64,000 nt of DNA from assembly GCA_936440205.1 (NCBI GenBank), contig OW387148.1, forward strand, positions 38,909,003 to 38,973,002, in the 5' to 3' direction. The first letter of the stretch is position 1, and the number at the start of each line of letters is the position of its first letter. Under the pieces are notes generated by a model that ran no database searches, was not told the DNA's origin, and saw only the letters and a program-made list of their open reading frames with translations. This document shows, one piece after another, positions 41,858 to 53,917 of this stretch. The translations under genes were made by a program, and so were the position numbers. Source of the stretch: Lepidonotus clava (Eukaryota; Annelida; Polychaeta; Phyllodocida; Polynoidae).

Positions 41858-44800
41858 TGGCAGGAAGATCTATCTTTCAATGGAATTGTTGAAGTTTCAG
41901 AGCCAATTTTAATGAATTAAAAATTCTCGCCAATCACTTCAATCCTCTTGCCCTGTGTCTCCAAGAAACCCTTTTAAAGAGAAACGATACCATCTCTTTT
42001 AAAGGTTATTGTATTTATAATACATATGCCCCTGATGGTGGAAGAGCCTCAGGGGGCTCATCCGTTTTAATAAGACAAGATATCATGCATAGTCTTATTC
42101 CATTAAATACCAATTTTCAAACAATAGCAGTCAGAGTGACATTACATAAAACCATTACTCTTTGTTCACTCTACCTTCCACCAAATTCAAACATCAATAG
42201 ACAAGAATTAGAAAATCTTTTAAACCAATTACCGTCACCAATCCTCATAATGGGAGATCTCAATGGTCATAATCCCTTATGGGGTGGTGACAGGCATAAT
42301 GATAAGGGCAGGATGATTGAAGACATTATCAATAACCTAGATTTATGTGTTTTAAATGATGGCTCTAACACCTATTTACAGCCGGGATATGGTACTTATT
42401 CTGCTATTGACTTAACATTAGCTGACCCTTGTCTGCTGTTGGACCTCTCCTGGAGAGTATTAAATGACCTCCATGGAAGTGACCATTTCCCAATCTTAGT
42501 CAATATCGACGACCCAAATATAGGCCTAAAAGAGCCTCGATGGAGGCTCAATAGGGCCGATTGGGAGACCTTCCAGACTTTATGTCGGGGGAGGCTCTCA
42601 GCAGACGATTCATTTATTCAATTTTCTACAAAGTTACTTTCTATAGCAGAAGAAACTATCCCCAAAACCTCAACAGTTCCTAAGCACATCCGTAATCCAT
42701 GGTTTAATGACACATGCAAAAAGGCCATTAAAGATAGAAAGAAGGCCTTGAGAAAATTTAAACAAAGAACAACTGCTGACAATTTAACTCAATTTAAGAT
42801 AAAAAGGGCTCAGGCCCGAAGAATCATATGGGAATCAAAACGACAGTGTTGGAGGGATTATGTTTCGGGGGTTAACTCCCGGACACCCATGAAAAAGGTC
42901 TGGACTATGGTCCGTAAAATAAAAGGCAAGGGGGGGCCAGGCCAGAGTCCAGCACCTACAAGATGGAGGCAATCTTTTGACCTCTCCTGTTAAGGTGGTC
43001 GAAAGATTGGCCGAAACATTTCAACATCATTCTTCTTCCGCCAACTGTCACTTCCAATTCAAACCAATTAAAATCAGAGAAGAAAGAAAACCATTAAATT
43101 TTACATTGGATAATTCTGAGGGATATAATCAAGTCTTTAACATAGACGAACTTTTAAAATCTCTCAATAAATCTCATAATACAGCAGTTGGTCCTGATAA
43201 AATTCATTATGACTTTCTCAAACATCTTCCTAAACCAGTGCTCAAGATTCTTTTGAATCTTTTCAATCAGATATGGGATAGTGGCCAACTGCCAACGTCT
43301 TGGCAGGAAGCCACCATTATTCCTATTCCAAAGCCTGGTAAAGATCATGATGATCCTTCTAATTATAGGCCTATAGCATTAACATCTTGCATCTGCATGG
43401 AGGGATGATCAATGATCGACTCGTCTGGATGCTGGAATCTCAACATCAGATTTCAGAATTTCAGAGTGGATTCAGACGAGGAAGAAGGACCCTCGATCAT
43501 TTGATAAGATTAGAATCTTTCATCAGAGATGCCTTTATTCAAAAGCAACATGCCGTGTCAGTCTTTTTTGATTTGGAAAAGGCATATGACACGACATGGA
43601 AATATGGTATTATGAAAGATTTATATAACATGGGATTTCGTGGCCGTTTACCCATTTTTATTAGGAATTTTCTATCTAATCGTCACTTTAGGGTGCGATT
43701 AGACACCACTCTGTCTGATATTCACAATCAAGAACTTGGTGTTCCTCAGGGAAGCATCTTATCTGTGACAAGCAGGGAAGCATCTTATCTAGCAACAAAA
43801 TCAATAGTATTGTACAGTGTCTTCAAAAGGACATGTCCTGTAGTTTATATGTTGATGATTTCCTCATATGCTATAAGGGCAAAAACATGAACATCATAGA
43901 GAGACAAATTCAATTAAATCTAAACAAGATCCACAAATGGTCAATAGATAATGGTTTTAAATTTTCCAAATCGAAGACAGTGGCTGTTCACTTTTGTCAG
44001 TTGCGATCCCTCCATCCCGACCCTGAGTTGAAGATGGACGGTGATCCAATTAAAGTAGTAGAACAGACCAAGTTTTTAGGTTTGATTTTTGATCAAAAGT
44101 TGTCCTTTATTCCACATATTAACACTCTAAGGACAAAATGCAATAAGGCTCTGGATATTATCAAAGTTCTGGCAAATACCACCTGGGGTTCTGACAGCAA
44201 AATCTTATTACAACTCTATAGAGCTTTGATTAGATCAAAGCTCGATTATGGCTGTCAGGTCTATGGGTCGGCAGTATCATATAATTAAGAAGCTAGACTC
44301 CGTCCATCATCAGGGGCTGCGACTGGCATTGGGTGCTTTTAGAACATCCCCAGTCCAAAGCCTCTATGTTGAGGCGGGGGAATCTTCATTAACCAATAGA
44401 AGGTTAAAACTTTCCCTTCAATTCATCATTAAGTTATAAACAAATGCTTCTAATCCTGCCTTTAAGTGCATATTTCAACCCCAAAACGAACATCTCTATG
44501 CTGCCAGACCAAACTACATCCAACCTTTTGGCATTCGAATGAAACCTCACATAGAAAATGCCTTTGTGGATCAGGATGTTTTGAAACAGCCTCATTTTTC
44601 AGTCATTCCTCCATGGAGACTCAAACCACCTAATATCAATTTTGACCTCACCAAATCCAAAAAGTCACTGACTCAACCATTGGATTACGTGTCCTGGTAT
44701 CATGAAGTTCGAAACAAATTTCCTCATCATTCTCCTGTTTTCACTGATGGTTCAAAGGATGGGAAACGTGTTGCAGCTGCGTCTGTTTGCTGCGGTAAAA

Positions 44801-45482
44801 AACAGTTTGCCCGTCTACCTGACTTCAGTTCTATTTTCACAGCTGAAGCAGTTGCCATTATTATTGCTTTGAAAGCCATTCAACAGGCAGAGGAAAAGAA
44901 CTATCATTTTTACCGACTCAAAGTCCTGTCTTCAGGCTTTGCAATATTTGAAAACTGAACAGTCATTATGAAAATTCTTCTCTGGCTACAAAAGTTGGCC
45001 AACTCAGGATTTGATGTTCAGTTCTGTTGGATACCGGGTCATGTAGCCATTCATGGTAATGAGTTAGCTGACCAAACGGCCAAGAAGGGATTGGACAACG
45101 CAGTCCTTCCTTTTCCAATCCCTCACATAGATTTTAAACCAAGAATCGTTCAATACATCGATGAGAGATGGCAAAGCGAATGGGACCAGTTCCCCAATAA
45201 CAAACTGCATTCTGTTTTCCCAACTATCAAAGAGGTGAAACCTCATCTTTTAAAGACTAGAAAAGATCAAACTGTTTTTATCAGAATTCGAATCGGTCAT
45301 TCTAGACTTACACATGTTTTCCTTTTAAAGGGTGAGCCCCCACCAGAATGTATTGTCTGTAATGAACCTTTAACCATCAAGCATCTCCTTTTGGAATGCC
45401 CAGATTTTGAACAGATACGTAGACAGTTCTATCAGGTAGCTGGTCTACCTGAATTTTTTAACATTGTATCATTCAATTTTTG
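41857..45482 (+). pseudogene. LINE copy 2 ORF2, decayed
   Basis: All domains of copy 1 ORF2 are recognisable: endonuclease with the standard GDLNGHNPLWGG, RT with YVDDFLICY, and RNase H. The frame has an early stop just after FQWNC near 41,888, one extra G in a G run near 42,935, and a loss near 43,400. An irregular stretch near 43,750-43,800 repeats GGGAAGCATCTTATCT and replaces about 20 bases. Small deletions lie near 44,270 and 44,903, and a stop near 44,437. It cannot make a functional protein. Apart from these changes it is close to copy 1. Confidence 0.9.
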
Positions 45483-45679
45483 AAAACAGCTGGTCTATAT
45501 GGACTGATATGATTAGTATATTAACATATTTTTTATCCTTAAGATAAGATCTTGTACATATATCATGTTGTTCTATTGACAACTTTAAGTCCATATTTTC
45601 ATTGATAACAATCGTTTTCGCCATGAATATGACCTTAGTTGTCGAAATGGCGTAAAGCATCCATTACTCACTCACTCAC

Positions 45680-46744
45680 ATCCTCTGATTCTTTCTTGGC
45701 AGTTTTTGTTGCACGTTTTTTGGGTTGCATGTTTAGACCTCGCCTCTTATATGTAGTGAGTTTACGGCGGTAAGCAGACCTCGTCACACACCCAGTGGTT
45801 GTTGGAGTGTCCAATTCAGTATAATCTGCAGCTTTGTTTACCCTATTTGAATTTCATGCCCCTTTTACGCCTTGTTTATCTCGCTTAGATTTCTCACCAG
45901 ACAAGTGCAACCCCCTTCTTTTAGATTTCTCGTACGGATTTATCTTTCTCAGGTATCTGATCAATATTACTGATTTGATCTTTAATTTCGTAGATTGTGT
46001 ATTTAGGACTAGCACTATGAAAATGTTTCCTAGACCCGTCTGGTGTCTCAGTAGGCTCTGGATCCTTCGGCATGTTGTTTGTGTGTGTTATAGTCCCGGA
46101 TTTAACAATCACAACAATATTTGTACTAAATAAGTGTCTATTTCAAGTCACAATATGAATTGGCACTTATCTTTTCACAATTCCAGCCATTTATAGTCTA
46201 ATTGTACAGATCGTATCCATGTATGGGGGTCTTCACTCGGGAGCACGCTCAAAACACGTCCGCTCTCTCTGCCATCTCTCATACCTGATCGTAATCATGG
46301 ATGCACCCACACCCTCAAAACAAATGGAGTGTCTCTCAAGTGAGGTCTGACTCCTAGATGCCCCGAGACAGCTCTGGCATCCAAAATAAAAAGTCTGCAG
46401 GTTATCCCAGTATGGGGCGAATCAAGGTCCTTCCATTAAGAGAGAAATGTAGGACCAATAAATATCAAATAAAGCCTTCTCATAATCACATATTCCCAGA
46501 GTTAACCTATTCTGTGAGTTTGCTAACTATCAAATATTTAAAAGTTAACAACTAGCAGTGTTATACAAGGTTATATAGCTATATCAATGTTCTGTTTACC
46601 TTTCCGTAAGCTTCCTATCGTTTCTTACTGTTATATTGACCAGAGGGTTCTTTTCCGCAGTTTTATGGCGTATCTTTGAAATTTAATTGATATGTTTCAG
46701 TTACTAGCCAACGATTTCCTGCTATAGTTTCTTGTGTTTAATGT
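45680..46744 (-). other. Possible 5' remnant of the DIRS-like fossil, then unassigned
   Basis: Just right of the LINE the minus strand has a short lysine-rich stretch and polar frames to about 46,140. They could be the gag side of the fossil at 37,533-40,061, split by the LINE. 46,141-46,744 shows nothing I recognise. Confidence 0.4.
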
Positions 46745-47130
46745 GCATAGGCTGGTTTCTTCAATTACAGCTGAGAGGATTTTACTGTTCTTGCTCTCCC
46801 TTTGCTGTATCTTACTGGTGTCTATCTTAAGTTTTGCATTGAAATCACCAAGGATGATCCCCTATGTTCTTCTGTTGTATAATGTGGGTTGTTAATTCAC
46901 TATAGATTCTTTGTGTCTCATCTAGGTTGTTGTTCTCTTGCAGTCCATAGAAGGCTCCTATTATGGTTGGTGTTTTGTATTAGTGAGTTTGATCCAGATG
47001 ATGTCTGCTATTGGGCTTTCGGTTGGGCTGGTTTCTTCTGTCCATGGTCGTTTCTGGTTCTCTTTTTTCTGTGTTGGGCTTGGCCATATCCCTAGTCTCT
47101 TCTATTTTGTTCTGGCCTTGTTGGTCAGAA
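46745..47130 (-). pseudogene. APE endonuclease fragment of another LINE
   Basis: The minus strand shows IADIIWIKLTNTK, then PTIIGAFYGLQENNNLDETQ, then ILGDFNAKL, in the order of an APE-type LINE endonuclease (GDFNAKL is the conserved catalytic block). The blocks lie in different frames, with at least two frameshifts. It is not the main LINE, whose block is GD(F/L)NGHNPLWG. It has neither end. Confidence 0.65.
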
Positions 47131-47166
47131 TCATCCGAGTGTTTCCTCTTTTCTTCTTGCTCCCCT

Positions 47167-47640
47167 GCCCCCATGGGGATCCAGGGTGGGGGTTCCTTTA
47201 GGAGCCCCTTGCTGATCATAGGAGGCGACAAATGGGGCGATTTGTTGGCCGTGAATTGCGACCCGTGTTGTTTGGAGGCGGAGATCCTGGTGTCATGAGC
47301 CGCGTGGGGGTCCAGGGAAGAATAAGCCCTCAGTAGCCCCTGCTGTTCATATGAGGCGACAATAGGGGGGACCTGCACTGACCAACTTTTGGTCAGAGCT
47401 TGGTTCACTAGGGGATGAGGTACAGCAAAAATGATCGCCGGGTTTTGATCCCCTGCTGTTTGCCCACCCTGTCACCTTCATCTCATAGATTCGATCACCA
47501 AAGACAGAATTCGTCCCAACTGGTTTTCGCCGTGAAAATGACTCTGGCTGTCGGTACATTGTAAAACACCCAACACTCACTCACTCACTCTCCTGGTGTC
47601 ATGAGGGTTCATAGTGTTCCTCCTCTTGCCCAATACTGCA
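47167..47640 (+). mobile_element. LINE 5' head copy, interrupted by a SINE
   Basis: 47,167-47,299 and 47,606-47,640 match the LINE 5' UTR (CCCCCATGGGGATCCAGGG, GTTCATAGTGTTCCTCC). A piece of the head is deleted at its start and another after the SINE. It ends where the long duplicated repeat begins. Confidence 0.85.
47300..47590 (+). mobile_element. Full-length SINE with 15-bp target site duplication
   Basis: It is flanked by TCCTGGTGTCATGAG at 47,285-47,299 and 47,591-47,605. It begins CCGCGTGGGGGTCC and ends CACCCAACACTCACTC (type B). It shows exactly where SINE copies begin and end. Confidence 0.95.
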
Positions 47641-47699
47641 CAATAATACAATTGAGAAAATGACCCACATAGAATACAAGAAATGGTTATTAATTTATT

Positions 47700-48245
47700 T
47701 GTCTGTTTATTTGTTTATTTATTGCAGGTTCAAACCCCAGCCAAGCCACAGCAAAGACTTTTTTTTAACCCAGATTATACAAAAGTGGTTTTCACTACTT
47801 TTTGACTTCTAAGAAATGACCTGGGCTATCCAAAACTGAAGGGATTTTCTCAAAATTCCAATTTGAGGATGAGTTATGTCAATTTTTGTAAATTGTTATA
47901 AAAGGAAATTTGGAAACCATGGAAATGGAACACATTATTCAAAAAAGTTATGGTGTCATAAATATGACCTCCCAAAAAATGTTTCTGTTTTTTCTGTTGC
48001 CATGGCAATGAAAATCAACATATTTGTATATTTTTTGAAATTCTGTTGCCATGGAAACAGCCATTTTTATATAAAATGCCTCAAATATCACTTGTTTGAA
48101 CTATCTTTGTTACCATCTATGACATGATATCTCAGGGTGCCAGCACTATAAAGAGGGCATTGGGTCCCACTGCTACAAATAGGCACCACCTTTGGTATGA
48201 CCTTGGCAGTTAGTTAGGGCGTAAAGCAACCAATGACCTACTGAC
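47700..48245 (+). mobile_element. tRNA-headed long SINE, copy in repeat A
   Basis: GGTTCAAACCCC near 47,738 is a B-box-like word. The 3' end (GACCTTGGCAGTTAGTTAGGGCGTAAAGCAACCAA) has the same layout as the stem-loop of the other SINEs. The head is incomplete here but better preserved at 60,430. Confidence 0.5.
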
Positions 48246-49329
48246 CTAATCAACATTCAGTCCATACGGTAAAGTGATGCTTAGGAAATTGTGCAGGAAG
48301 ATATCAGGGGGCAGCACTGTCCACTGCTCAACCATCCATAGTTTATACCACCAAAACCTGTTCCTCTTTTTATAGATAGGCATATACTAACACATTTCTA
48401 TGCATATGTATGTGTGTAATTAAATAAATATATATATGTTCTCACAGTTAGGGTAGGTAATATAAATTATGGTCAGGGGAGATTTTATCTTGTTTTATCT
48501 AAGTCACAATCTCACCAGACGATAAGGCGATGTCAATGATATGTTTTGGTTAGGTCTCAACTGCACCAAAACTGAACGTAATGTTTCTCGGAGGTCTCAC
48601 CATTACCAAAAAATAATGTGGATCAGCCATTGTAATCCAGTATGTATATATGTAATGTAATCTCCTAAATCTGCTTTGAATATAAACTTTAAAATCTGTC
48701 ATCATGAGTACACTATTGTGCAATAAACAATCAATCAAATATGTTTCAATTCCTGGGTTCAAATGTAAGTCGTTCTTGCTAATTTTCCTTAGTGATGACC
48801 ACCTTGTTGTGTATTTTGGTTGATAAAGTAGGTTAGAAAGTTGGACAACAAATGCATGCCCATGTCCTTAGTTTTCGTAGAAAGCTCGAATATTTGACAA
48901 ACTTTTTAATGCCTATTCCCTGGAGGGGAGTGTTTAAATGTCTTGCCTTGGTGTAGCATTATGTTTGTTTGGTATACCCGATAAATCTCATAAGGCTATG
49001 AGGACACAGAACATACATGTCAAAATTCATGGTATTCCTGTCATAAGTGAACTAGTTGCACTCGTGTATTACATTTAATGGACAGACTATAAAAATATCC
49101 CTTTGGCTGGAGAGGAGACAAATTCCAAGACCATTTCAATTACCTTATCTAAGTAGAGCATTATCAGTCATTATACCATTTACTCCCCTGATTCCAGGTC
49201 CCTGTGTTAATTGCCAAGACTCTAGGGGACACCGTTCGCTTATTGTTAAGGTCCCATGTTGTTGACATATATATATATATATATACATACTCTTAGTACA
49301 TTTCTGTTTATATATCTATGTGTAACTTT

Positions 49330-49362
49330 TAAGGACAAAATGCGATAAGGCTCTGGATATCA
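49330..49362 (+). repeat. 33-bp internal LINE ORF2 piece
   Basis: AAGGACAAAATGCGATAAGG and the following bases match the LINE at 20,075 and 44,131. It has neither LINE end and stands exactly where 315 bp of copy B are missing. Confidence 0.85.
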
Positions 49363-49554
49363 GTGCAGTAGGGTGAATATAAATAATTTCACACCACTCA
49401 ACTCAATTTTTCCTCATCTAGTGTTCAAAAAGCACAATGTGGTTCGTTTATGGGTAAAAAAAAGCATAAATCCTATATATCATTTGAAAGTTAATTTAAA
49501 CAAAAGAAAATGGGTAGTATAATCAACTAATGGAATACAGACTTACCAAAGCAA

Positions 49555-50200
49555 TCTATAGACCCATGCTCTAAGAAAGGTTGACTTTTTCATAATTTTA
49601 CAGCCATTTATGAAGCATGTAAATCACACCTTAGAACCTTAGATTCATTTCTTGGATACCTGAGTATGTAGGAGACATTATTGTCTTTCCTTTAAGTGGT
49701 TATACAACATTATAGTCCAAATTTTATAGATTTGATGTGCATATCATAAATTTTATAGTAAATCCCCGTAGAGAATCTCTGAAATGATCAGTTTTTGCAA
49801 GCTTTGGCCATTTTGAATTTTTAAAGATTTAGCTGTAAAATTATGAATATACATCACAGTCACTCACATTATACATCATTGTAATCTTCAGGTAAAGACG
49901 GATATGCCTAATAAATTTATTGTCACATATCACAAACATTACATTCTTTCTATAGAGCCTCAAATAAGATTGTATCACTTAATAGTGTTTTTTCTATTTT
50001 TCAAATTTTGGTTCAAGATAGAATGTTTTCATTCTATGATATGTTTTACAAAACAAGTCTGGATGGATTGTCAAATTTTAATCCTATGGTATATGAAGTA
50101 ATACTGTTGCTCCTTTACCTAGAAAGTTATGGTTGTTTGAAAAAAATGGCTTTTTCCATAACTTTTAAAGTCACCCTTTCTAGGTGCATAGGTCTATAGA
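49555..50200. mobile_element. MITE with ~33-bp inverted ends
   Basis: The ends TCTATAGACCCATGCTCTAA and the reverse complement of the right end, TCTATAGACCTATGCACCTA, match with few changes for about 33 bp. Copy B lacks it. The outer TCTATAGA is itself a palindrome, so it may be part of the end or an 8-bp target duplication. Internal short frames show no transposase. Confidence 0.75.
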
Positions 50201-50275
50201 CTTTGTTCGGGACCCTCGGCCTAGCAGGCCCCATGCAGTGTTGAATAATGAACGTCTAATACAAAAACCTGACTC

Positions 50276-50550
50276 AGTCGTAGATGATTTTATCAGGTAG
50301 CTGGTCTACCTGAACCTTTTAATACTGTACAGTCTGATTGTATCATCCAATTTTTGAAAGCAGCTGGTCCGTATGAACTGATATGATTAGTATATTAACA
50401 TGTTTTTATCCTTAGGATAAGATCTTGTACATATATCATGTTGTTCTATTGACAACTTTAAGTCCATATTTTCATTGATAACAACCGTTTTCGCCATGAA
50501 TATGACCATAGTTGTCGAAATGGTGTAAAGCATCAATTACTCACTCACTC
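50276..50550 (+). mobile_element. LINE 3' end with target site duplication
   Basis: It is flanked by AAAACCTGACTC at 50,264-50,275 and 50,551-50,562. The equivalent place in copy B (about 62,564, AAAGACCTGACAC) is empty. Confidence 0.95.
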
Positions 50551-51125
50551 AAAACCTGACTCTAGCAGGCCCCATGCAGTGTTGACTAATGAATATCAAA
50601 TACTAAATCCTGATATCAATCATTGATACTGTTCATTGTCTATTTAGAAGTGTTTTAGTGGCAGTACGGATCACCTGTGTTTACCGTTGTAATAAGAAGC
50701 ATGGTTGTGTACTTCAATGAATCAGTTCATATCCACAGCTGATTCTTCCGTTCCAAGCTGATTAACTGTATTCTGCAGGTTAATTTGGACTAAATAGAAA
50801 ACATTCAAATTTTCTGATCTATAGTAAATACATCTTCAAACCAACTTGAAAAATATTTAACACACACAAAGACAAACTGACAAAATATTCAATGCAATTT
50901 CTTCAATAAAACTATCAATGATGAAAGGATTAGTGAAGAATTACAGGTTTAAACCTTGTGACTTGTCTAGAAAATCCCCAGAATCTTGCTCTAGGCATTT
51001 CTAGACTGGTGCAATACGAGGAATGAGGTATGCTTGATTTTTTTTTTTTTAAGTTGTAATAGTGCTGGTAGGGACTGTAACCCCCCAATGCTAAATGAGG
51101 CATAAGTGGTTCAGATAAACTCTTA

Positions 51126-52167
51126 AAGATCCAGTGACACAACCTGAACTGCTATACAAAATATGTTGTAGGATGACAAAAAGGAATCATATATGGAATA
51201 TATACCTTGGTACGTTGTAGCATTATGAAGCTATGGCTAGAATAAAAGTTGCTATTAATAAGTAGGCCGAGTGGTTGCCAATTACAGAGCATGCCGGAAG
51301 TGACATATCAAGATGCCTAGATGGCATACAGTGGCATAGAGTGGATTGACTCAAGCAGGAGAGGCTTTTCTTTCCACCTTTAGAGACATTATATTCACAA
51401 ATATAATCATTGTATAACATGCACATATAATGCGGTGAGCCCAATTGTAGCACAAATAAACAAACATAGGGGGGTTATCATAGGCAGGCTATTGTTAGAT
51501 GTGCGAAGACATTCTCTCACCTCACTATAGCCTTCACACGTGAATTTCACAGTTTGCAGGACAATCAAAGGCCCTTTACATTCACCCAATTGAGGTTCCA
51601 AATCTCAGGAGCTCATGGGGAGCCAAGCTATTTTTCTGGATAAAACAAAATATGAAAATTATTTCAATAATTTTAAACTATACTTAAATAGTCTATCTTT
51701 AGTTCTATATTTCATTATCGAATCTTACTGTAATCTTCTCATTTAGTAGGCCTGTTTGACAGTTTTCTTGATTTGGCTTCACTTTCGCCATTTTCTCTTT
51801 GACTCAATGTGATTTAAACTGTCATAACTTTGCTAATTTTTTTGTCCTTTTTTGCCTTAACTTTCACACATGGAGCTAGACATACATGATATTCAAATTG
51901 ATATTATATAGGGTATAATTGGGCTGCTCTCCTCTTCGCAAAGGATTGTAGGAAACGTCAATTATGGGAATGTTTCAATGTGAAATTTCTTTTCTTCCTT
52001 TTTTTTGTTAGATTAGGGGCCTTCCATTAAGTATGTACACATCAAGGAGGGGGGTCTGTTATTTTTGAAAATGTGTGTATGTACTAATACAAATCTAATG
52101 CGTGAAGTGTGAGGGGGGCTCTGAGATTCTTAAAAAATGTGCATACTTACAAAAATACGAAATAGGA
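51126..52167. other. Unassigned part of the insert in repeat A
   Basis: Absent from copy B. I recognise no gene or element in it. Confidence 0.35.
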
Positions 52168-52490
52168 GCACGGGGTGGTGAAGTGGTTAGAGCGTTCGCT
52201 TGGCATGCGGGAGAGCCGGGTTCGATTCCCGGCTGGGCCAGGCAGGGCTGCTACACCCCTCTGTGTTTCTCCCAGTGACAACGACTGGGATATCAAAGGC
52301 CTTGTGCCACCGGCTGTTGTGTGTCTGGCCCTGTCTATGGGACCAGGCACATTAAAGAACACCTACTTCGGTAAATGTGTAGGAGTATGGTCTCTACCTT
52401 CTCATAGATTCGATCACCATCACCGCCCTTGATATGACCCTGGCAGTTGATTAGGGCGTAAAGCAACCAATAACCAACCAACCAACCAAC
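52168..52490 (+). mobile_element. tRNA-derived SINE
   Basis: The first ~75 bases look like a tRNA (GTGGTTAGAGCG, GGTTCGATTCCCGGC). A ~190-bp body and the 3' end GGGCGTAAAGCAACCAATAA with (AACC) repeats follow. Stem arms are CGCCCT (52,424) and AGGGCG (52,453). It is not a free tRNA gene because the SINE body continues. Confidence 0.75.
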
Positions 52491-53917
52491 AAAATGGGCC
52501 CATTATGTTTCTGGTTATATTTCATTTACTTTTTTTCCATGTACGTCCCATAATATAGTGATCCATTGGTCAGGATATTTGACACCCCCTGACAATTCCC
52601 TCATGACTGCTCAGTTATGGACCATCAAGTCTTATGCATTCCTGAAGACTGATTTGCTACATGTATTCGGGCTTCTCAAAATCCTCCCTTTCTCCCTTCT
52701 CAAAATAACAATTTATCAGAGACATAAAGTACCCAAAATATTGCTATGGAGGCTTCACAACAATGACCTTGGAAATAAAAGTATGCATATGATACCTGTT
52801 ACCAAATAAAAAGATCCTTCATAAAGCTAATAAAACTTCATTCACTTGCTGAATTTCCATGTTTAATTGAAGTTAGACATCAGCTAACTATTTCAACCTA
52901 CTTAGATAATGCATAGAAATAAAAATACGTATCTTTTATCATTTTACTTTGTATTAGTATATGCCAGTGCTTTCATTCCCGAGGCATCTTGCTACGTCAC
53001 AACATGGCGACTGGCCTAGGGTGTCAGGCAGAGTTTTAATACCTTTGGGGACCAGAGGGCAAAGTGTCAGCCATGCCCCTGCTGTGTTACCACACTAAGC
53101 CCACCTCTTCAGTATATAACTATAATTATATGATCAGGCTACTGCAATATTAAGCAAGTTTAACCGTTGATTTGTCCAGCGATTTTACTGGTGATCCCGT
53201 CGGCCATTGCTGAGAACTTGCACCATAACCCAGGGAATTACCTATTAGGTATGGGGCTTTAATAAATGGCAACAAGGCAAAGGGGTAAAAAAAAAAATGA
53301 AAATTGAGTTTTCTACAGAAATGAACTAGGAAACATGTTATTGATGACATCCATGGCAATATTGCAGCAATGTTTTGGTTTGGTTCTTGTTATGTTATTT
53401 TGATGGCTCCCAATAATGTTGCTTCAACATACTGCTGTGACGTTGCACTGTGACGTTATTGTAACATTCTGGCTATGTTCTTCAACCCAAACAGAATGTT
53501 CTTATAATGTTCTGTTGTGGTTTCATCCTAACCTCACCAAAAAATAATGTTATAACAATGTTCTGATTTGGTGAGGTTTCAACCTCACCATCAATAATGT
53601 AATCCTTATGTACATGTGCCATCTAAGTAAGAACAAACTATAAACTAAAAAAGGTATGGTTGCAGAACGTTTCTGTTACGTTGCAAGTTGGCTGGGTTCA
53701 TACCAGCTATTATAATTTATCACAACCCAATTTTTATATCTACGACATGTGCCTCACTATTAGATGGAGGGTCACATATGTCTTTACAGTTGATATGAGT
53801 GGCAGGGCAGTGTTGACTGATGACTTAATGAATCAGTCTACGTGGATATAGCTTATTACAAACCAGAACTAAAGATAGGACAACATCTACATATGCATGT
53901 AAGATTGAAGTCAAGAA
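52491..53917. other. Upstream region of METTL27-like gene
   Basis: 52,491-53,130 is part of the A-only insert with nothing recognised. 53,380-53,620 has many AATGTTCTG-like words and the inverted pair AACCTCACC/GGTGAGGTT. The last ~160 bases before the ATG probably contain the promoter and 5' UTR, but no TATA box is convincing. Confidence 0.4.

Larger units (their letters stand above)
40062..45679 (+). mobile_element. LINE copy 2 (I group), near full length
   Basis: The element has the same layout as copy 1: head CCCCCGTGGGGATCCGGGG, 5' UTR (with only one of the ~30-bp units), ORF1, ORF2, 3' UTR, stem-loop and ACTC tail. It lies inside the DIRS-like fossil, in the opposite direction. It is more decayed than copy 1. 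The two copies share most of their sequence but differ in the 5' third of ORF1 and 3' part of ORF1, so they belong to different subfamilies. Confidence 0.9.
47648..53760 (+). repeat. Long repeat, copy A (upstream flank of METTL27)
   Basis: Collinear blocks match 60,353-64,000: 47,743-49,330, 49,362-49,555, 50,200-51,125 and 53,130-53,760. Relative to copy B, copy A carries a MITE (49,555-50,200), a LINE fragment (50,276-50,550) and about 2 kb at 51,126-53,130, and lacks about 315 bp at 49,330. The match is still running where the window cuts copy B off. Confidence 0.85.

Noticed and set aside
49266-49285. TA repeat as a regulatory element
   Set aside because: A simple (TA) run in both repeat copies, with no promoter context.
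52168-52240. tRNA gene
   Set aside because: The tRNA-like part continues into a SINE body and AACC tail, and a normal acceptor stem cannot be completed at both ends.
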